Source of the DNA: an uncultured Marinifilum sp.
GTDB lineage: Bacteria > Bacteroidota > Bacteroidia > Bacteroidales > Marinifilaceae
Assembly (NCBI RefSeq): GCF_963677195.1
Contig: NZ_OY781918.1
Span: 980,923 to 1,044,922 of the forward strand
DNA: 64,000 nucleotides
Direction: 5' to 3'
Both the position numbers and the translations under genes were made by a program. The notes beneath the pieces are model-generated. The model saw nothing but the letters and a program-made list of their open reading frames with translations. It did not search any database and had not been told where the DNA came from. Below, piece by piece: positions 53,805 through 63,640 of the stretch. Position 1 is the stretch's first letter. Each line of letters begins with the position of its first letter.

Positions 53805-55580
53805 ATGAAATATAATAAGACAACATTGTCGTTTCCAGCTAAAACTGAAGCTGTATTTAGGAAAAGATATTTCGAAGATTCCATTCAACAGTTAAGAGTT
53901 TCTTTAGTACTGCTAATTTTACTTTATGCAGTATTTGCATTTTTAGATTTACTTATTTTTCCTAAATATGTAGAGTATTTCTTCAAAATTCGTTTCTATT
54001 TTGTAATTCCAACCATAGTTATTGTTGTAATATTATCCTTTACTAAAATTTTCGAAAGAATTTGGCAATTACTTTTATCGTACAGTTTTATTGTTGGTGG
54101 TTTGGGTATTACTACAATGACATTATTCGAAACAGAGAATAATGCTTATTATGCTGGTATGATGTTGATTTTTTTTTCGGGTTATTTATTTGTTAGAATC
54201 AGATTTATTTATGCAACAGTTACCGGATGGATTCTATTGTTACTGTTTAATTTAATTGCTGTGTTTTTCTCAGATATGACTCAGTCGATAATTATAACTA
54301 ACAATTTCTTTTTTATAAGTTCGAATCTTATTGGGATGTTTGCAGCTTATTATCTTGAATTACAAACTCGAAGAAATTTTTATTTAAATCAGAAGCTTGA
54401 TGAAGAAAAGGGCTTTGTAGAAAAGTTAAATGTAAATCTTGAAAAAACTGTTGAAATGCGTACTGCCGAATTGGTTCGCGAGAAGAATAACACCGAGGCA
54501 GTAAATGCGAATATAAGGGCTATTATAGAGGGTACAGGTGAAAGTATTTGGGCTTTCGATACAAACTATAAAATACTATATCTAAATAATGTGTTTAAAG
54601 ATGAATTTTACAAATCGTTTGGAGTACTACTCGAACCCGGAGTTAGTATAGTAAACTCTTTACCCGAAAAAATTCGTGATCAATGGAAGCTCAACTACGA
54701 TAAAGTGCTTGCCAATAATCAATTTAGCATAGAGAATAAAGTAACTACTGCAGGTGGCGATATTTATGTTCAGGTTAATTTTAATCCTATTGTAAAAAAA
54801 GGGAAAGTTGTAGGAGCTTCCTGTTTTGGTAGTGATATTACATATAGAAAACTTGCCGAAATGGAAATTCTAAAAGCAAAGGAACGTGCCGAAGAGAGTG
54901 ACAGGTTAAAATCGGCTTTTCTGGCAAATATGAGCCATGAAATTCGTACTCCAATGAATGGCATTTTAGGTTTTGCCGAATTATTGAAAGATCCCAATCT
55001 TACTGGCGATAAGCAAGTAGAATATATCGATATTATTGAGGAAAGTGGAGTTCGTATGCTAAATCTTATTAATGATATTGTTGATATATCTAAAATAGAG
55101 GCTGGCTTAATAGAAGTTTTTAAGACGAATACAAATATAAATGAATCGATGGATTATATGTATTCTTTTTTTAAGCCAGAGGCCGAAGCTAAGGGCTTGG
55201 AGTTTATTCTTAATGTGCCAAAAAAAACAGACTTAATATTTATAAAAACCGATAAAGAAAAATTGTATGCCATTCTTACAAATTTGGTTAAGAATGCAAT
55301 TAAATATACCAATAAGGGTTCAATAGAAATTGGTTTTATAAATAAAAGTAAAAATATCGAATTTTATGTAAAAGATACAGGTGTTGGAATTTCTGAAGAT
55401 AAGCAAAACGCTGTATTCGAACGATTTATGCAGGCAGATTTAAGTAATAAAATAATGCAGGAAGGTGCAGGTTTGGGATTAGCAATAACAAAATCCTTTG
55501 TAGAGGTGTTGCATGGTGAAATTTGGCTGGAGAGCAAAGAGGGGGAGGGAACTACCTTTTATTTTAGCCTGCCAAATTAA
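53805..55580 (+). CDS. Membrane PAS sensor histidine kinase
   Basis: 591 residues. Six membrane segments within residues 30-185, a coiled coil (190-230), a PAS domain (about 235-345) and a kinase core. The phosphorylation site is His378 in NMSHEIRTPMNGILGF; the ATPase motifs LVKNAIKYTNKG, DTGVGIS and GAGLGLAITKSF are intact. The sequence resembles hybrid kinases but no receiver domain follows. The ATG at 53805 is chosen over a GTG at 53790. No partner regulator is adjacent, so it is an orphan kinase. Confidence 0.88.
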   Translation: MKYNKTTLSFPAKTEAVFRKRYFEDSIQQLRVSLVLLILLYAVFAFLDLLIFPKYVEYFFKIRFYFVIPTIVIVVILSFTKIFERIWQLLLSYSFIVGGLGITTMTLFETENNAYYAGMMLIFFSGYLFVRIRFIYATVTGWILLLLFNLIAVFFSDMTQSIIITNNFFFISSNLIGMFAAYYLELQTRRNFYLNQKLDEEKGFVEKLNVNLEKTVEMRTAELVREKNNTEAVNANIRAIIEGTGESIWAFDTNYKILYLNNVFKDEFYKSFGVLLEPGVSIVNSLPEKIRDQWKLNYDKVLANNQFSIENKVTTAGGDIYVQVNFNPIVKKGKVVGASCFGSDITYRKLAEMEILKAKERAEESDRLKSAFLANMSHEIRTPMNGILGFAELLKDPNLTGDKQVEYIDIIEESGVRMLNLINDIVDISKIEAGLIEVFKTNTNINESMDYMYSFFKPEAEAKGLEFILNVPKKTDLIFIKTDKEKLYAILTNLVKNAIKYTNKGSIEIGFINKSKNIEFYVKDTGVGISEDKQNAVFERFMQADLSNKIMQEGAGLGLAITKSFVEVLHGEIWLESKEGEGTTFYFSLPN

Positions 55581-55605
55581 TTGAGCAATAAGTTGTGATT
55601 TATTT

Positions 55606-56694
55606 TTATTTGTTGGGCAATTCGGGAAGAAAGAAGCTAAATATACTACCCTTCGTAGGAGTACTTTCCACTTGAACCCATCCGTCTAGTTTTGTAACAA
55701 TTCTATTAACAATAGATAAACCAAGTCCATGACCTTTTATAAAGTTTTCACCTAGCTTTTCTGGGTCGGTAAATATAAATTCACATTCTTTTTCGCTTAG
55801 ACCTTTGCCATTGTCTTTAACCCAAAATTTATTGTAACCATCTTCCGATTGGGAGCTTCCAATTTCAATAACAGCTGGTGTTCCTCCATATTTAATTGCA
55901 TTTGTAATGTAGTTGTACCATACTTCTTCAATCCAAGGACCATAGCCTATGCTAACTGCAAAATTGTTTGATATAATAATTTCAGTATTCATTTTTTCTT
56001 TTGCAGGTATTCTTTTTAATACTTCAGTAATAATATCAGTCATAGAAAGTGGTGATTTTACAATTTCCTCTTTTTTAGCACTTGCGAAAAGAAGTATTTC
56101 TCGAATAATACTATTCATTTTAAAGCCACTTGCTACAATCATTTCGAGGAATGATGTTTTCTTTGCAGGGCTTAATTCATTATTGTTAAGAAGTAACTGG
56201 CTAAATCCGATAACGCTGTTTAATTGTGAGTGCAATTCGTGAGCAATAGTATGTGCAAAGGCATCAAGTTCCAGATTTCGTTTTTTTAGCTCATTTTCGG
56301 CTTTTATTCTTGCCGAAATATCCATAATAAATGCAACGCTAAAAGATTCATTATTCGATTTTATATGGCTTAAACTTATTTCAACAGGAAACTCATTTCC
56401 ATCTTTTTTAAGTCCCGACAGTTTTGAGTTAGTATGTCCCATTGGTCTTGTTTTGGGCGATTTAAAATATCCTTGTATGTGTTTGTGGTGGGTGTGTTTA
56501 TATTTGTTTGGTATTAGTTTTTCTATTGTTTCGCCAATAAGCTCGTTACGAGTATACCCAAAAAGTTCGCAGGATTTATTATTGGTAAGCACAATCTTGC
56601 CTTTCTGATTTATAAATATAACTCCTTCCGATAAGGAATCGATAAGTGTATTTACCGACATATTATTTTGAAAAACATCTGAAAAATCTACCAT
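55606..56694 (-). CDS. PAS sensor histidine kinase, soluble
   Basis: 362 residues without membrane segments. PAS domain at about 12-130 (GVIFINQKGKIVLTNN, ELFGYTRNELIGETIEKL), a short coiled coil, then a kinase core with His152 in HTIAHELHSQLNSVIGF and an ATPase domain (NYITNAIKYGG, DNGKGLSE, GHGLGLSIVNRIV). The His region differs from the common HEIRTP form and belongs to the HELxxxL branch. It converges with the previous kinase gene, 26 bp apart. Confidence 0.87.
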   Translation of the reverse strand: MVDFSDVFQNNMSVNTLIDSLSEGVIFINQKGKIVLTNNKSCELFGYTRNELIGETIEKLIPNKYKHTHHKHIQGYFKSPKTRPMGHTNSKLSGLKKDGNEFPVEISLSHIKSNNESFSVAFIMDISARIKAENELKKRNLELDAFAHTIAHELHSQLNSVIGFSQLLLNNNELSPAKKTSFLEMIVASGFKMNSIIREILLFASAKKEEIVKSPLSMTDIITEVLKRIPAKEKMNTEIIISNNFAVSIGYGPWIEEVWYNYITNAIKYGGTPAVIEIGSSQSEDGYNKFWVKDNGKGLSEKECEFIFTDPEKLGENFIKGHGLGLSIVNRIVTKLDGWVQVESTPTKGSIFSFFLPELPNK

Positions 56695-57004
56695 TTTCTT
56701 ACTTTTTATTTTTTCAAATTATTTTGTAAGATACAAAACCCAACATTATTAATTAAATTCGTGAATAAATTTAAAAAAAAGAAAAATACATCTTTTTATT
56801 CTAAATAGTAAACAAATGAACTATGAATTTTTATTGTTTATGCTATAATTTAGTTTGTTGTTAAGACATTTTTACTAATAAAATAGATCATAGGTGTTAA
56901 TTATAGCTTGTTGTATCTCTGTTTACAAATTCTTTCTTATTGGGTAAAGGCTTTTACATTTTAACTCCTAAAAATTTAATAATGAAGGTATACCACCAAT
57001 AAAA
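56695..57004. other. Intergenic region with no recognisable gene
   Basis: AT-rich region between the divergent PAS kinase and MDR genes. No coding frame or stable hairpin was seen before the regulatory site at 57005. Confidence 0.4.
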
Positions 57005-57061
57005 GTACAATTTAAAGCGTTTTTAGTACAACATTATTACCTAAGCTATTCTGTAAATTTG
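57005..57061 (+). promoter_or_regulatory. AraC-type box and promoter, MDR oxidoreductase gene
   Basis: GTACAATT (57005-57012) and GTACAA (57026-57031) are direct repeats 21 bp apart. TAAATTTG (57054-57061), a perfect -7 box, begins 49 bp after the first repeat. The start codon is 116 bp after the box start. Confidence 0.75.
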
Positions 57062-57120
57062 TTATTATAATTTAAATATGAGCAGTTTACTATATAAAGT
57101 ATCATTTAAAATTTTAAAAT

Positions 57121-58134
<1,014 letters not shown>

Positions 58135-58165
58135 AGCCTCAAAATTCAAGTTACAAGATTCAGGT

Positions 58166-58199
58166 AGCCTGTTAGTGTAAAAGCTAGCAGGCTTTTTTG
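58166..58199 (+). terminator. Terminator after the MDR gene
   Basis: AGCCTGTTAG and CTAGCAGGCT (one G-U) with an eight-base loop, then TTTTTTG. Confidence 0.85.
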
Positions 58200-58399
58200 T
58201 TTATATACGCTAATAATCGTGATGATTTATGATTTTCACAGATTTAGAAAATTATGAATTGTAAACAACTAAAGTAAAGGGGATAGTTCTGATTGTTGTA
58301 TTTATATGGGTTGTGTGCTTTGTTAATATGGCTCAAATTAGCTCTGAGAACCTAATTTGAGGTTAACTTAATGGATATTTATTCATATAACCAATATAA

Positions 58400-58456
58400 A
58401 TACAATTAAATACCATTTTGTTACAACGATTTGATTGTGTTGACACTTTACATTTG
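58400..58456 (+). promoter_or_regulatory. AraC-type box and promoter, DUF169 gene
   Basis: ATACAATT (58400-58407) and TTACAA (58421-58426), 21 bp apart; TACATTTG (58449-58456) is a perfect -7 box 49 bp after the box start. The start codon lies 104 bp after the box start, which supports the ATG at 58504 rather than the upstream ATG at 58456. Confidence 0.8.
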
Positions 58457-58503
58457 TGCCATACAATATTCAAAAATCAATTATATCAAAAAAACAAACT
58501 AAA

Positions 58504-59292
58504 ATGGCAAATTTCAAAGAACTTAGCAATGAGCTAACAGAGATCTTACAACTTGATTCAAAGATTGTAGCAGTAAAAAGAATGGAAAACAAAGATGCAT
58601 TGAAGGATATTCCAGGTTTGGAAAAACCAAAATCCGCATTTACTCAATGTCAGTTACCTCACTTGGTACGCAGAGAAGGAAAAACCATAGGAATTACTTA
58701 TGAGGATGCAAGGCCATTGGCAGAAAAAATGCAATTGGGCTATCGTTGTTTAAGAGTTCAGGGTTTAGCACCAGCTGATGAGAATCAAATTAACAGAGAA
58801 GCTAAAGGTTTTGCCGGATTTTGGTACAGCGATGCAGAAACTGCAAAGAAAGCTCTGGAGTCTTATCCAAAACCTTCTGCTATTGAGGCTTTGGTATACA
58901 GTCCGCTCGAGGAAGAGAAGTTTGATCCAGACTATGTATTGATTTATGCCAATGGTGCGCAGATGACATTTTTAATGAATGGTTATCAGTACTATACAGG
59001 AGAGAAGATTCAAGGCGATTTTACGGGAGAAGGTTCTTGTGCTGACGCATTGCCTCGAAGTGTAGTAACAGGAAAACCTTCACTTTGTTTGCCATGTGTT
59101 GGTGAAAGAGGTTTTGGGCTAGTTAATAAGGATGAGATGGTTATTGCTATTCCTGCTGATAAGTTGGAAACAACAGTAAAAGGCTTACAAACGCTTAAAG
59201 GAAATGGCTTGGCATATCCTGTAGGACCATTTGGAGAAGGTGGTATGGATGTAGCTCCCTTGTTTGAAGCCTGGTATCCAATTCAGGAGTAA
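58504..59292 (+). CDS. DUF169 family protein
   Basis: 262 residues from the ATG at 58504; a 16-residue upstream extension would start at the promoter. The family stretches are clear: KSAFTQCQLPHLVRREGK, GYRCLRVQGLAP, IYANGAQMTFLMNGYQYY, and GSCADALPRSVVTGKPSLCLPCVGERGFG (key part SLCLPCVGERG). Five cysteines are spread over these conserved stretches and could bind a metal or cofactor. DUF169 is found in anaerobes and archaea; its function is unknown. It is cytosolic and controlled by its own promoter. Confidence 0.82.
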   Translation: MANFKELSNELTEILQLDSKIVAVKRMENKDALKDIPGLEKPKSAFTQCQLPHLVRREGKTIGITYEDARPLAEKMQLGYRCLRVQGLAPADENQINREAKGFAGFWYSDAETAKKALESYPKPSAIEALVYSPLEEEKFDPDYVLIYANGAQMTFLMNGYQYYTGEKIQGDFTGEGSCADALPRSVVTGKPSLCLPCVGERGFGLVNKDEMVIAIPADKLETTVKGLQTLKGNGLAYPVGPFGEGGMDVAPLFEAWYPIQE

Positions 59293-59312
59293 TTACAAGT
59301 AAAATCACTTAG

Positions 59313-59335
59313 CTCCCTATTGTTTTAATAGGGAG
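59313..59335. other. Hairpin after the DUF169 gene
   Basis: CTCCCTATT and AATAGGGAG, perfect 9 bp with a GTTTT loop. No T-run follows, so termination is uncertain. Confidence 0.5.
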
Positions 59336-59355
59336 GCATTAACATACTAGTATAA

Positions 59356-59532
59356 ATAATAGAAACAGAAAAAAATAGATTAACTGCCGAATATAAGTCG
59401 CTTGGCGTATTAATTAAGGAAAGAGTTTATAATAATCTATATCATTTTCTGTTTGAATTTTCAGATGGTAAAATCATAAAGATTAAAGAGTATATGGATA
59501 CGCTTCATGTTAAAGAGGTTTTTCTCAATTAA
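59356..59532 (+). pseudogene. Remnant of a SnoaL/NTF2-like protein gene
   Basis: An open frame of 58 codons with no start codon ends with TAA at 59530-59532. The product reads RVYNNLYHFLFEFSDGKIIK and continues EYMDTLHVKEVFLN, which is the C-terminal part of SnoaL-like (NTF2-fold) proteins, where F-x-DGKI-x-x-x-x-EY-x-DT is typical. About half of a normal 130-residue domain is missing at the N-terminus. It lies between two regulated promoters and suggests that the cluster has lost a gene. Confidence 0.6.
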
Positions 59533-59557
59533 TTCTGTACGAAAGCAACCCATTAAA

Positions 59558-59614
59558 GTACAATTTTATGCAATTAGCTTACAATATTAATTAATCATGA
59601 TGTAGGTAATTTTG
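59558..59614 (+). promoter_or_regulatory. AraC-type box and promoter, unknown gene at 59656
   Basis: GTACAATT (59558-59565) and TTACAA (59579-59584), 21 bp apart; TAATTTTG (59607-59614) is a perfect -7 box 49 bp after the box start. The start codon is 98 bp after the box start. Confidence 0.8.
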
Positions 59615-59655
59615 TACTTGTTAATTAGAAGCAAACTGAGTAAAGGATTTCAAAA

Positions 59656-60129
59656 ATGAAAAACAAAAACAGCCAGAACTTAAATGTTCGTAAAATTAAC
59701 CTGAACGCAGAATCACTTAAGTTTACATTTATAAAAGATGGAAATTATAAGGATGAAATTAGTATAAATACTGGCATTAAGTACGTTTGCGAACGATTCT
59801 TTAAGGGTGATATTCCAAAAGACGACGAAGTTGAAATCTCGATTTATTACGTTGAAGAAACTGCATTAAGCAATAAGGCTTTGATGAATAATAACGAGAA
59901 GCTTATTTGTGACCATAAACTCTTAACTGAGATATTTCATAAGAATGTTGGTGATGTAATCTCATTTGCAGAGATAGAAGAAGTAAACCATAAGTATTTT
60001 GATGTGATAGCTGGTGTGCCTGAATCGGTAATTGAAATTCAATTTACAAAAAAGAAATTTACTCTTATCCTAATACTTAGAGCAATTATGCATGTTCTTA
60101 AATTTAAGGGATTGGAAATTGTTGGTTGA
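59656..60129 (+). CDS. Protein of unknown function, 157 residues
   Basis: I do not recognise this family. The protein is soluble and charged in its first 125 residues, with alternating polar and hydrophobic stretches (KFTFIKDGNY, DEVEISIYYVEE, ESVIEIQFTKKKF). Residues 129-142 (FTLILILRAIMHVL) are hydrophobic but probably a buried or surface helix rather than a membrane anchor. It has two cysteines (about 45 and 85). It lies 60 bp upstream of the OpuAC-like gene without a terminator between them, so the two probably form an operon. Confidence 0.6.
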   Translation: MKNKNSQNLNVRKINLNAESLKFTFIKDGNYKDEISINTGIKYVCERFFKGDIPKDDEVEISIYYVEETALSNKALMNNNEKLICDHKLLTEIFHKNVGDVISFAEIEEVNHKYFDVIAGVPESVIEIQFTKKKFTLILILRAIMHVLKFKGLEIVG

Positions 60130-60189
60130 TTGTGGGTGTATAGAATTTTAGAAAGAAATTGCCAATTGAAAAATGAAATTAAGGAACAG

Positions 60190-60984
60190 ATGAAAAAGAT
60201 TATTACCATTGGTGTATCAGACTTGTCTTTTCATCGTGTTACGGCATCTTTGCTTACCAATGTTCTTAAAAGTATGGGGTTTGGTGTGAATAGGATTTAC
60301 TCGCCTCATCGGGATAATTTTGACAAGCTTAGATTTGGAGAAGTAGATTTGCTAACATCGGCTTGGTTGCCATTTAACGATGGTGATTTTAAGGCCGAAG
60401 TGGAGAAGGAAGTGTCTTTAATAGAATTAGGCTCACATTACAAACCTTACTCCTTATGGGCAGTTCCTGATTATGTGCCGGAAACGGAAGTGTCAGAAAT
60501 TTCAGATCTTCACAAGCAGAATGTAATTGCAAAAATGCGACCTGTTATTCAGGGGGTTTGTCCTGGAGCTGGCATTACCCGTTCATCGCAAAATATGATG
60601 AATTTTTATGGCTTAAGTCAAACTGGCTATCGGTTTTTTACCGGATGCGAGGAGTGTTGCTACTCAGCTTTGGAACAAGCCATAAAAAATAAGGAATGGC
60701 TTGTTGTGCCACTTTGGCAACCAAACTATTTGCATTTGCAGTATAATATTCGGGAGTTGAAAGATCCCAAGGGATTGTTGGGAAATGCAGATTGTGCAGT
60801 TTTGTTGTTAAGAGAAGATAAAAAGCACATGTTTTCCAGTAATGAACTCGAAATTCTGAATTCTTTACAATTTTCAAATGAGATAATTAGTGAGCTCGAT
60901 TATCAGGTTTCATGTAATCATAAAGCTTTGGATGAGATCACACGAAAGTGGTTGATTGAGCACAATAAGCTTGTTTTGGTATAA
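60190..60984 (+). CDS. Cytosolic OpuAC-like substrate-binding domain protein
   Basis: 264 residues from the Met at 60190. The fold matches glycine-betaine/choline-type binding proteins (ITIGVSDLSFHRVTASLLTNVLKSMGF, key part GVSDLSFHRV; LWAVPDYVPE; LLTSAWLPFND). There is no signal peptide or lipobox, and no ABC permease or ATPase gene is adjacent, so it is not part of a classical importer. A Cys153-x2-Cys156-Cys157 cluster (FTGCEECCYS) is unusual for the family. It may bind a small cationic or thiol-reactive ligand in the cytosol, for sensing or sequestration; this is inference. Confidence 0.72.
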   Translation: MKKIITIGVSDLSFHRVTASLLTNVLKSMGFGVNRIYSPHRDNFDKLRFGEVDLLTSAWLPFNDGDFKAEVEKEVSLIELGSHYKPYSLWAVPDYVPETEVSEISDLHKQNVIAKMRPVIQGVCPGAGITRSSQNMMNFYGLSQTGYRFFTGCEECCYSALEQAIKNKEWLVVPLWQPNYLHLQYNIRELKDPKGLLGNADCAVLLLREDKKHMFSSNELEILNSLQFSNEIISELDYQVSCNHKALDEITRKWLIEHNKLVLV

Positions 60985-61026
60985 AGTAAAGGGGCATGCA
61001 AAGTGCATAAAGATCTTGATAAAATA

Positions 61027-61076
61027 TTAGTTACTGGTCATTAGTTAATTGCATCGAACCAATGACCGGTAACTAT
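61027..61076. terminator. Bidirectional terminator between OpuAC-like gene and araC
   Basis: TAGTTACTGGTCATT (61028-61042) and AATGACCGGTAACTA (61061-61075) pair over 15 bp with one G-U. The two genes converge here; T-rich tails lie on both sides. Confidence 0.75.
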
Positions 61077-61085
61077 TAATTATTT

Positions 61086-61940
61086 TTAGGAGCAACACAT
61101 TTGTCCGCTATTTTTAAATTCCTTTACTGTCATTCCATAAATCTTTTTAAAAGATCTGGACAGGTGACTGCTATCGGTAAAGTTCATTTGGTAGGCAATT
61201 TCCTTCAGGGAAAGATCGGTGTGTAACACTTTTGTTTCAACTATTTTAAGTTTAGATTTTATGATGTAATCGGCCAGACTGATTCCCGCCTGTTTCTTAA
61301 AATACTCTGAAAAATAGGACTTAGAAATACCAAATTTTTCAGCCAATTTAGGGACTCTAAGATTTTCGCCATTGAATATATTCGTATTGATGTAACGTAA
61401 TATTTCTCCAAAACGATTGTCAATTTCATTGGCCTGATCGACATATCTTTTTTCTATGCTTCGCGCAAGAACATTAAGGATTGAGGCAATGGATCCCGCA
61501 ATAATTGAATCGGAGTACGAGTCTGCCGACAAATATTCTTGGTAAATGGATTTGATGTTGTCTATGATGAAATTTCTTTCTCTTTCGGTTGAAACAATAT
61601 CGCCGGGAACCTTATTGTAGTTGGCCAGAATGTAGGCAACCTTATCAAACCAATCCTTATAGTCGGTCAATCCATCATTTTTTAAAAAGTAATGATCGGT
61701 AAAACGGATAAAGTAAAAACGTGACTCTTCCTCAATCTTAAAAGAATGACAATCGAGCGGAGGAAGCAGAAAAATATTTCCTTCCTTGTATTCAAATTCG
61801 TGATTGTTGATGCATTGGTATCCAGAACCTTTTTCCACATAAACAATCTCAAAAAAATTATGCTTGTGTGGACGCTTTCCCCAAGTTGATAGTTCTTCGA
61901 TGTGGATCTCAAATAACTTATTCGCTCTTTCTGTATGCAT
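61086..61940 (-). CDS. AraC-family transcription regulator
   Basis: 284 residues. The N-terminal cupin-like domain (about 8-100) has [19 protein letters not shown], with the His-x-His-type ligand region, and [14 protein letters not shown]. The C-terminal domain has two helix-turn-helix motifs ([24 protein letters not shown] and [25 protein letters not shown]; key parts [13 protein letters not shown] and [13 protein letters not shown]). It ends with CCS. AraC proteins of this type bind direct repeats 21 bp apart, exactly the spacing of the boxes in six places around it, so it is the likely activator of this cluster. The effector is unknown. Confidence 0.92.
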   Translation of the reverse strand: MHTERANKLFEIHIEELSTWGKRPHKHNFFEIVYVEKGSGYQCINNHEFEYKEGNIFLLPPLDCHSFKIEEESRFYFIRFTDHYFLKNDGLTDYKDWFDKVAYILANYNKVPGDIVSTERERNFIIDNIKSIYQEYLSADSYSDSIIAGSIASILNVLARSIEKRYVDQANEIDNRFGEILRYINTNIFNGENLRVPKLAEKFGISKSYFSEYFKKQAGISLADYIIKSKLKIVETKVLHTDLSLKEIAYQMNFTDSSHLSRSFKKIYGMTVKEFKNSGQMCCS

Positions 61941-61965
61941 TGTATAATAATTGGTTTGATTAGAG

Positions 61966-61973
61966 CAAATATA
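61966..61973 (-). promoter_or_regulatory. -7 promoter element of the araC gene
   Basis: On the minus strand TATATTTG, a perfect TAnnTTTG, 25 bp upstream of the start codon. Confidence 0.55.
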
Positions 61974-62043
61974 ACAAATAACTGCTTGTAAATATTGTTA
62001 ATGAAAGGTTAAAGTACTCAGTTTGCTATAAAATCCAACAATT

Positions 62044-62070
62044 ATACAATTTTACCCAATATCAATACAA
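62044..62070 (+). promoter_or_regulatory. Sixth AraC-type box, between araC and the monooxygenase gene
   Basis: ATACAATT (62044-62051) and ATACAA (62065-62070), again 21 bp apart. No plus-strand -7 box lies at the expected distance. It may serve autoregulation of araC or act as a second upstream site for the gene at 62334. Confidence 0.6.
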
Positions 62071-62232
62071 TACAACTCCTTATACAAATTCATAAAATAT
62101 TTATGTAAAGTTTAGATCCTATTAATTGTTGTATTATTCTTGGTTTATACTTCAAAAAAGCCTCTTAGGATCTATTGTTTTGCATAAAAAATCAATTAAT
62201 TCCAATATCAAGTAAAATATTTGCCATTAATA

Positions 62233-62288
62233 ATACAATTCTATCCAATTTTCTTACAGTTGATTCGGATTTACACAAGCTAACTTTG
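62233..62288 (+). promoter_or_regulatory. AraC-type box and promoter, monooxygenase-radical SAM operon
   Basis: ATACAATT (62233-62240) and TTACAG (62254-62259), 21 bp apart; TAACTTTG (62281-62288) is a perfect -7 box 48 bp after the box start. The start codon is 101 bp after the box start. Confidence 0.8.
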
Positions 62289-62333
62289 TGGTATCAATAA
62301 TTAAAAAAGAATCAGTACTTAAATTATAGAAGC

Positions 62334-62630
62334 ATGAATAGTCAAAAAATAACTATTGTCGCTAGAATATTAGCGAAAGAAGAAAAAGGAGAATTTGTAA
62401 AGGCTGAATTACTGAAACTGGCTGGTCTTTCAAAATCAGATAAAGGATGTGTCAATTACGATTTACATCAGGATAAGGAAAATGCAGATCTATTTTTCGT
62501 TCACGAAAACTGGGTGAATCGCGATTCTTTGCAGAAACACGTAGAAAGCAAGCATTTTGCAAATTACGTTAAAGTAACAGAAGGAGCAGTTGAGGAGTTT
62601 GTTGTGAATGAAATGTTTCACATAGCATAA
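62334..62630 (+). CDS. Antibiotic biosynthesis monooxygenase (ABM) domain protein
   Basis: 98-residue ferredoxin-like fold protein of the YgiN type (ITIVARILAKEEKGEFVKAEL; key part VARILAKEEKGEFV; then GCVNYDLHQDKENADLFFVHENW). Small ABM proteins act on quinones, heme or aldehydes without a cofactor, or are dimeric binders. It is 22 bp upstream of a radical SAM gene, so one operon. Its promoter carries the AraC-type box. Confidence 0.85.
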   Translation: MNSQKITIVARILAKEEKGEFVKAELLKLAGLSKSDKGCVNYDLHQDKENADLFFVHENWVNRDSLQKHVESKHFANYVKVTEGAVEEFVVNEMFHIA

Positions 62631-62652
62631 TAATATAGAATAAGAAAAGATT

Positions 62653-63528
62653 ATGAATTATACAGGACCAGTATACAGACCTCCTTACGAGGCAAATACA
62701 CTTCTATTGCAAGTTACAGTTGGCTGTGCACATAACAAATGTACCTTTTGTACCATGTATCGTGATGTGAAATTTTCGGTTGATAAAATGGATCAGGTTG
62801 AGAAGGATTTGCAGGAAGCTCAAGCAAAGTATCCTACTGTTAAGCGTGTGTTTTTGGTGAATGGAGATGCTTTCGTTCTTTCGGGAAGACGCTTAAAGGC
62901 AGTTGCGGAAATGATTCACAAATATCTGCCTGAGGTTGAGATCATCACCATGTATGCATCCATTAACAATATAATGGGTAAAACCGATGAGGAATTGGCA
63001 GAACTAAAAAAGTTTGGTATTGGTGACTTGTGGGTTGGAGTAGAGACAGGTTTGGGTGATGCGCTGGATTATCTGAACAAAGGTGCTTCGATAGAAGATG
63101 TCTACGAACAATTGGAGCGATTAAACAAAGCCGGTATTACTTTCTTTTACGGATTCATGTTTGGTGCTGCAGGTAAAGGCAGAGGAATAGAAAATGCTGA
63201 GGCCAATGCAAAACTGATTAACAAAGTGAAACCTTTGGGAATTGTTCCAACCACATTAAATGTGAATGAGGGAACCCAATTGGAGAAAGATGTTGAAGAA
63301 GGCAAATTCGAAATGGCTACCGAGCGAGAAGTTTTGGAAGAGCAAATCAAGACATTGGAATTGGTAAATGTGCCTACTTATTATATGGGAATTCATATTA
63401 TCAATACGGTAAGTTTCGATGCGCAATTACCAAAAGATAAGCAGGCAGCTATCGATAGAGTAAGCTATGTTCTTTCTGATGCTGATGAAGCCGTATTGGA
63501 TAGTGTACCAGCACGTCATTCCATTTAA
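62653..63528 (+). CDS. Radical SAM protein
   Basis: 291 residues. The cluster-binding cysteines are Cys25, Cys30 and Cys33 in VGCAHNKCTFCTMY, a C-x4-C-x2-C spacing rather than the more common C-x3-C-x2-C. The barrel continues with VFLVNGDAFVL near residue 75, ITMYASINNI and DLWVGVETGLGDALDYLNKG near residue 135. There is no SPASM or B12 domain. This type is widespread in anaerobes but its substrate is not known. It is cotranscribed with the ABM gene. Confidence 0.85.
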   Translation: MNYTGPVYRPPYEANTLLLQVTVGCAHNKCTFCTMYRDVKFSVDKMDQVEKDLQEAQAKYPTVKRVFLVNGDAFVLSGRRLKAVAEMIHKYLPEVEIITMYASINNIMGKTDEELAELKKFGIGDLWVGVETGLGDALDYLNKGASIEDVYEQLERLNKAGITFFYGFMFGAAGKGRGIENAEANAKLINKVKPLGIVPTTLNVNEGTQLEKDVEEGKFEMATEREVLEEQIKTLELVNVPTYYMGIHIINTVSFDAQLPKDKQAAIDRVSYVLSDADEAVLDSVPARHSI

Positions 63529-63542
63529 AGAATCCAATAATC

Positions 63543-63599
63543 ATACAATTTAATCCTTTGCATATACAACAGTTGACTCAGGTAATAGGATTAATTTTA
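63543..63599 (+). promoter_or_regulatory. AraC-type box and promoter, nitroreductase gene
   Basis: ATACAATT (63543-63550) and ATACAA (63564-63569), 21 bp apart; TAATTTTA (63592-63599), one change from the -7 consensus, begins 49 bp after the box start. The start codon is 98 bp after the box start. Confidence 0.75.
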
Positions 63600-63640
63600 T
63601 ATCATAGATAAATCGAGTCAATTTATAAAAGCTTAATAAG

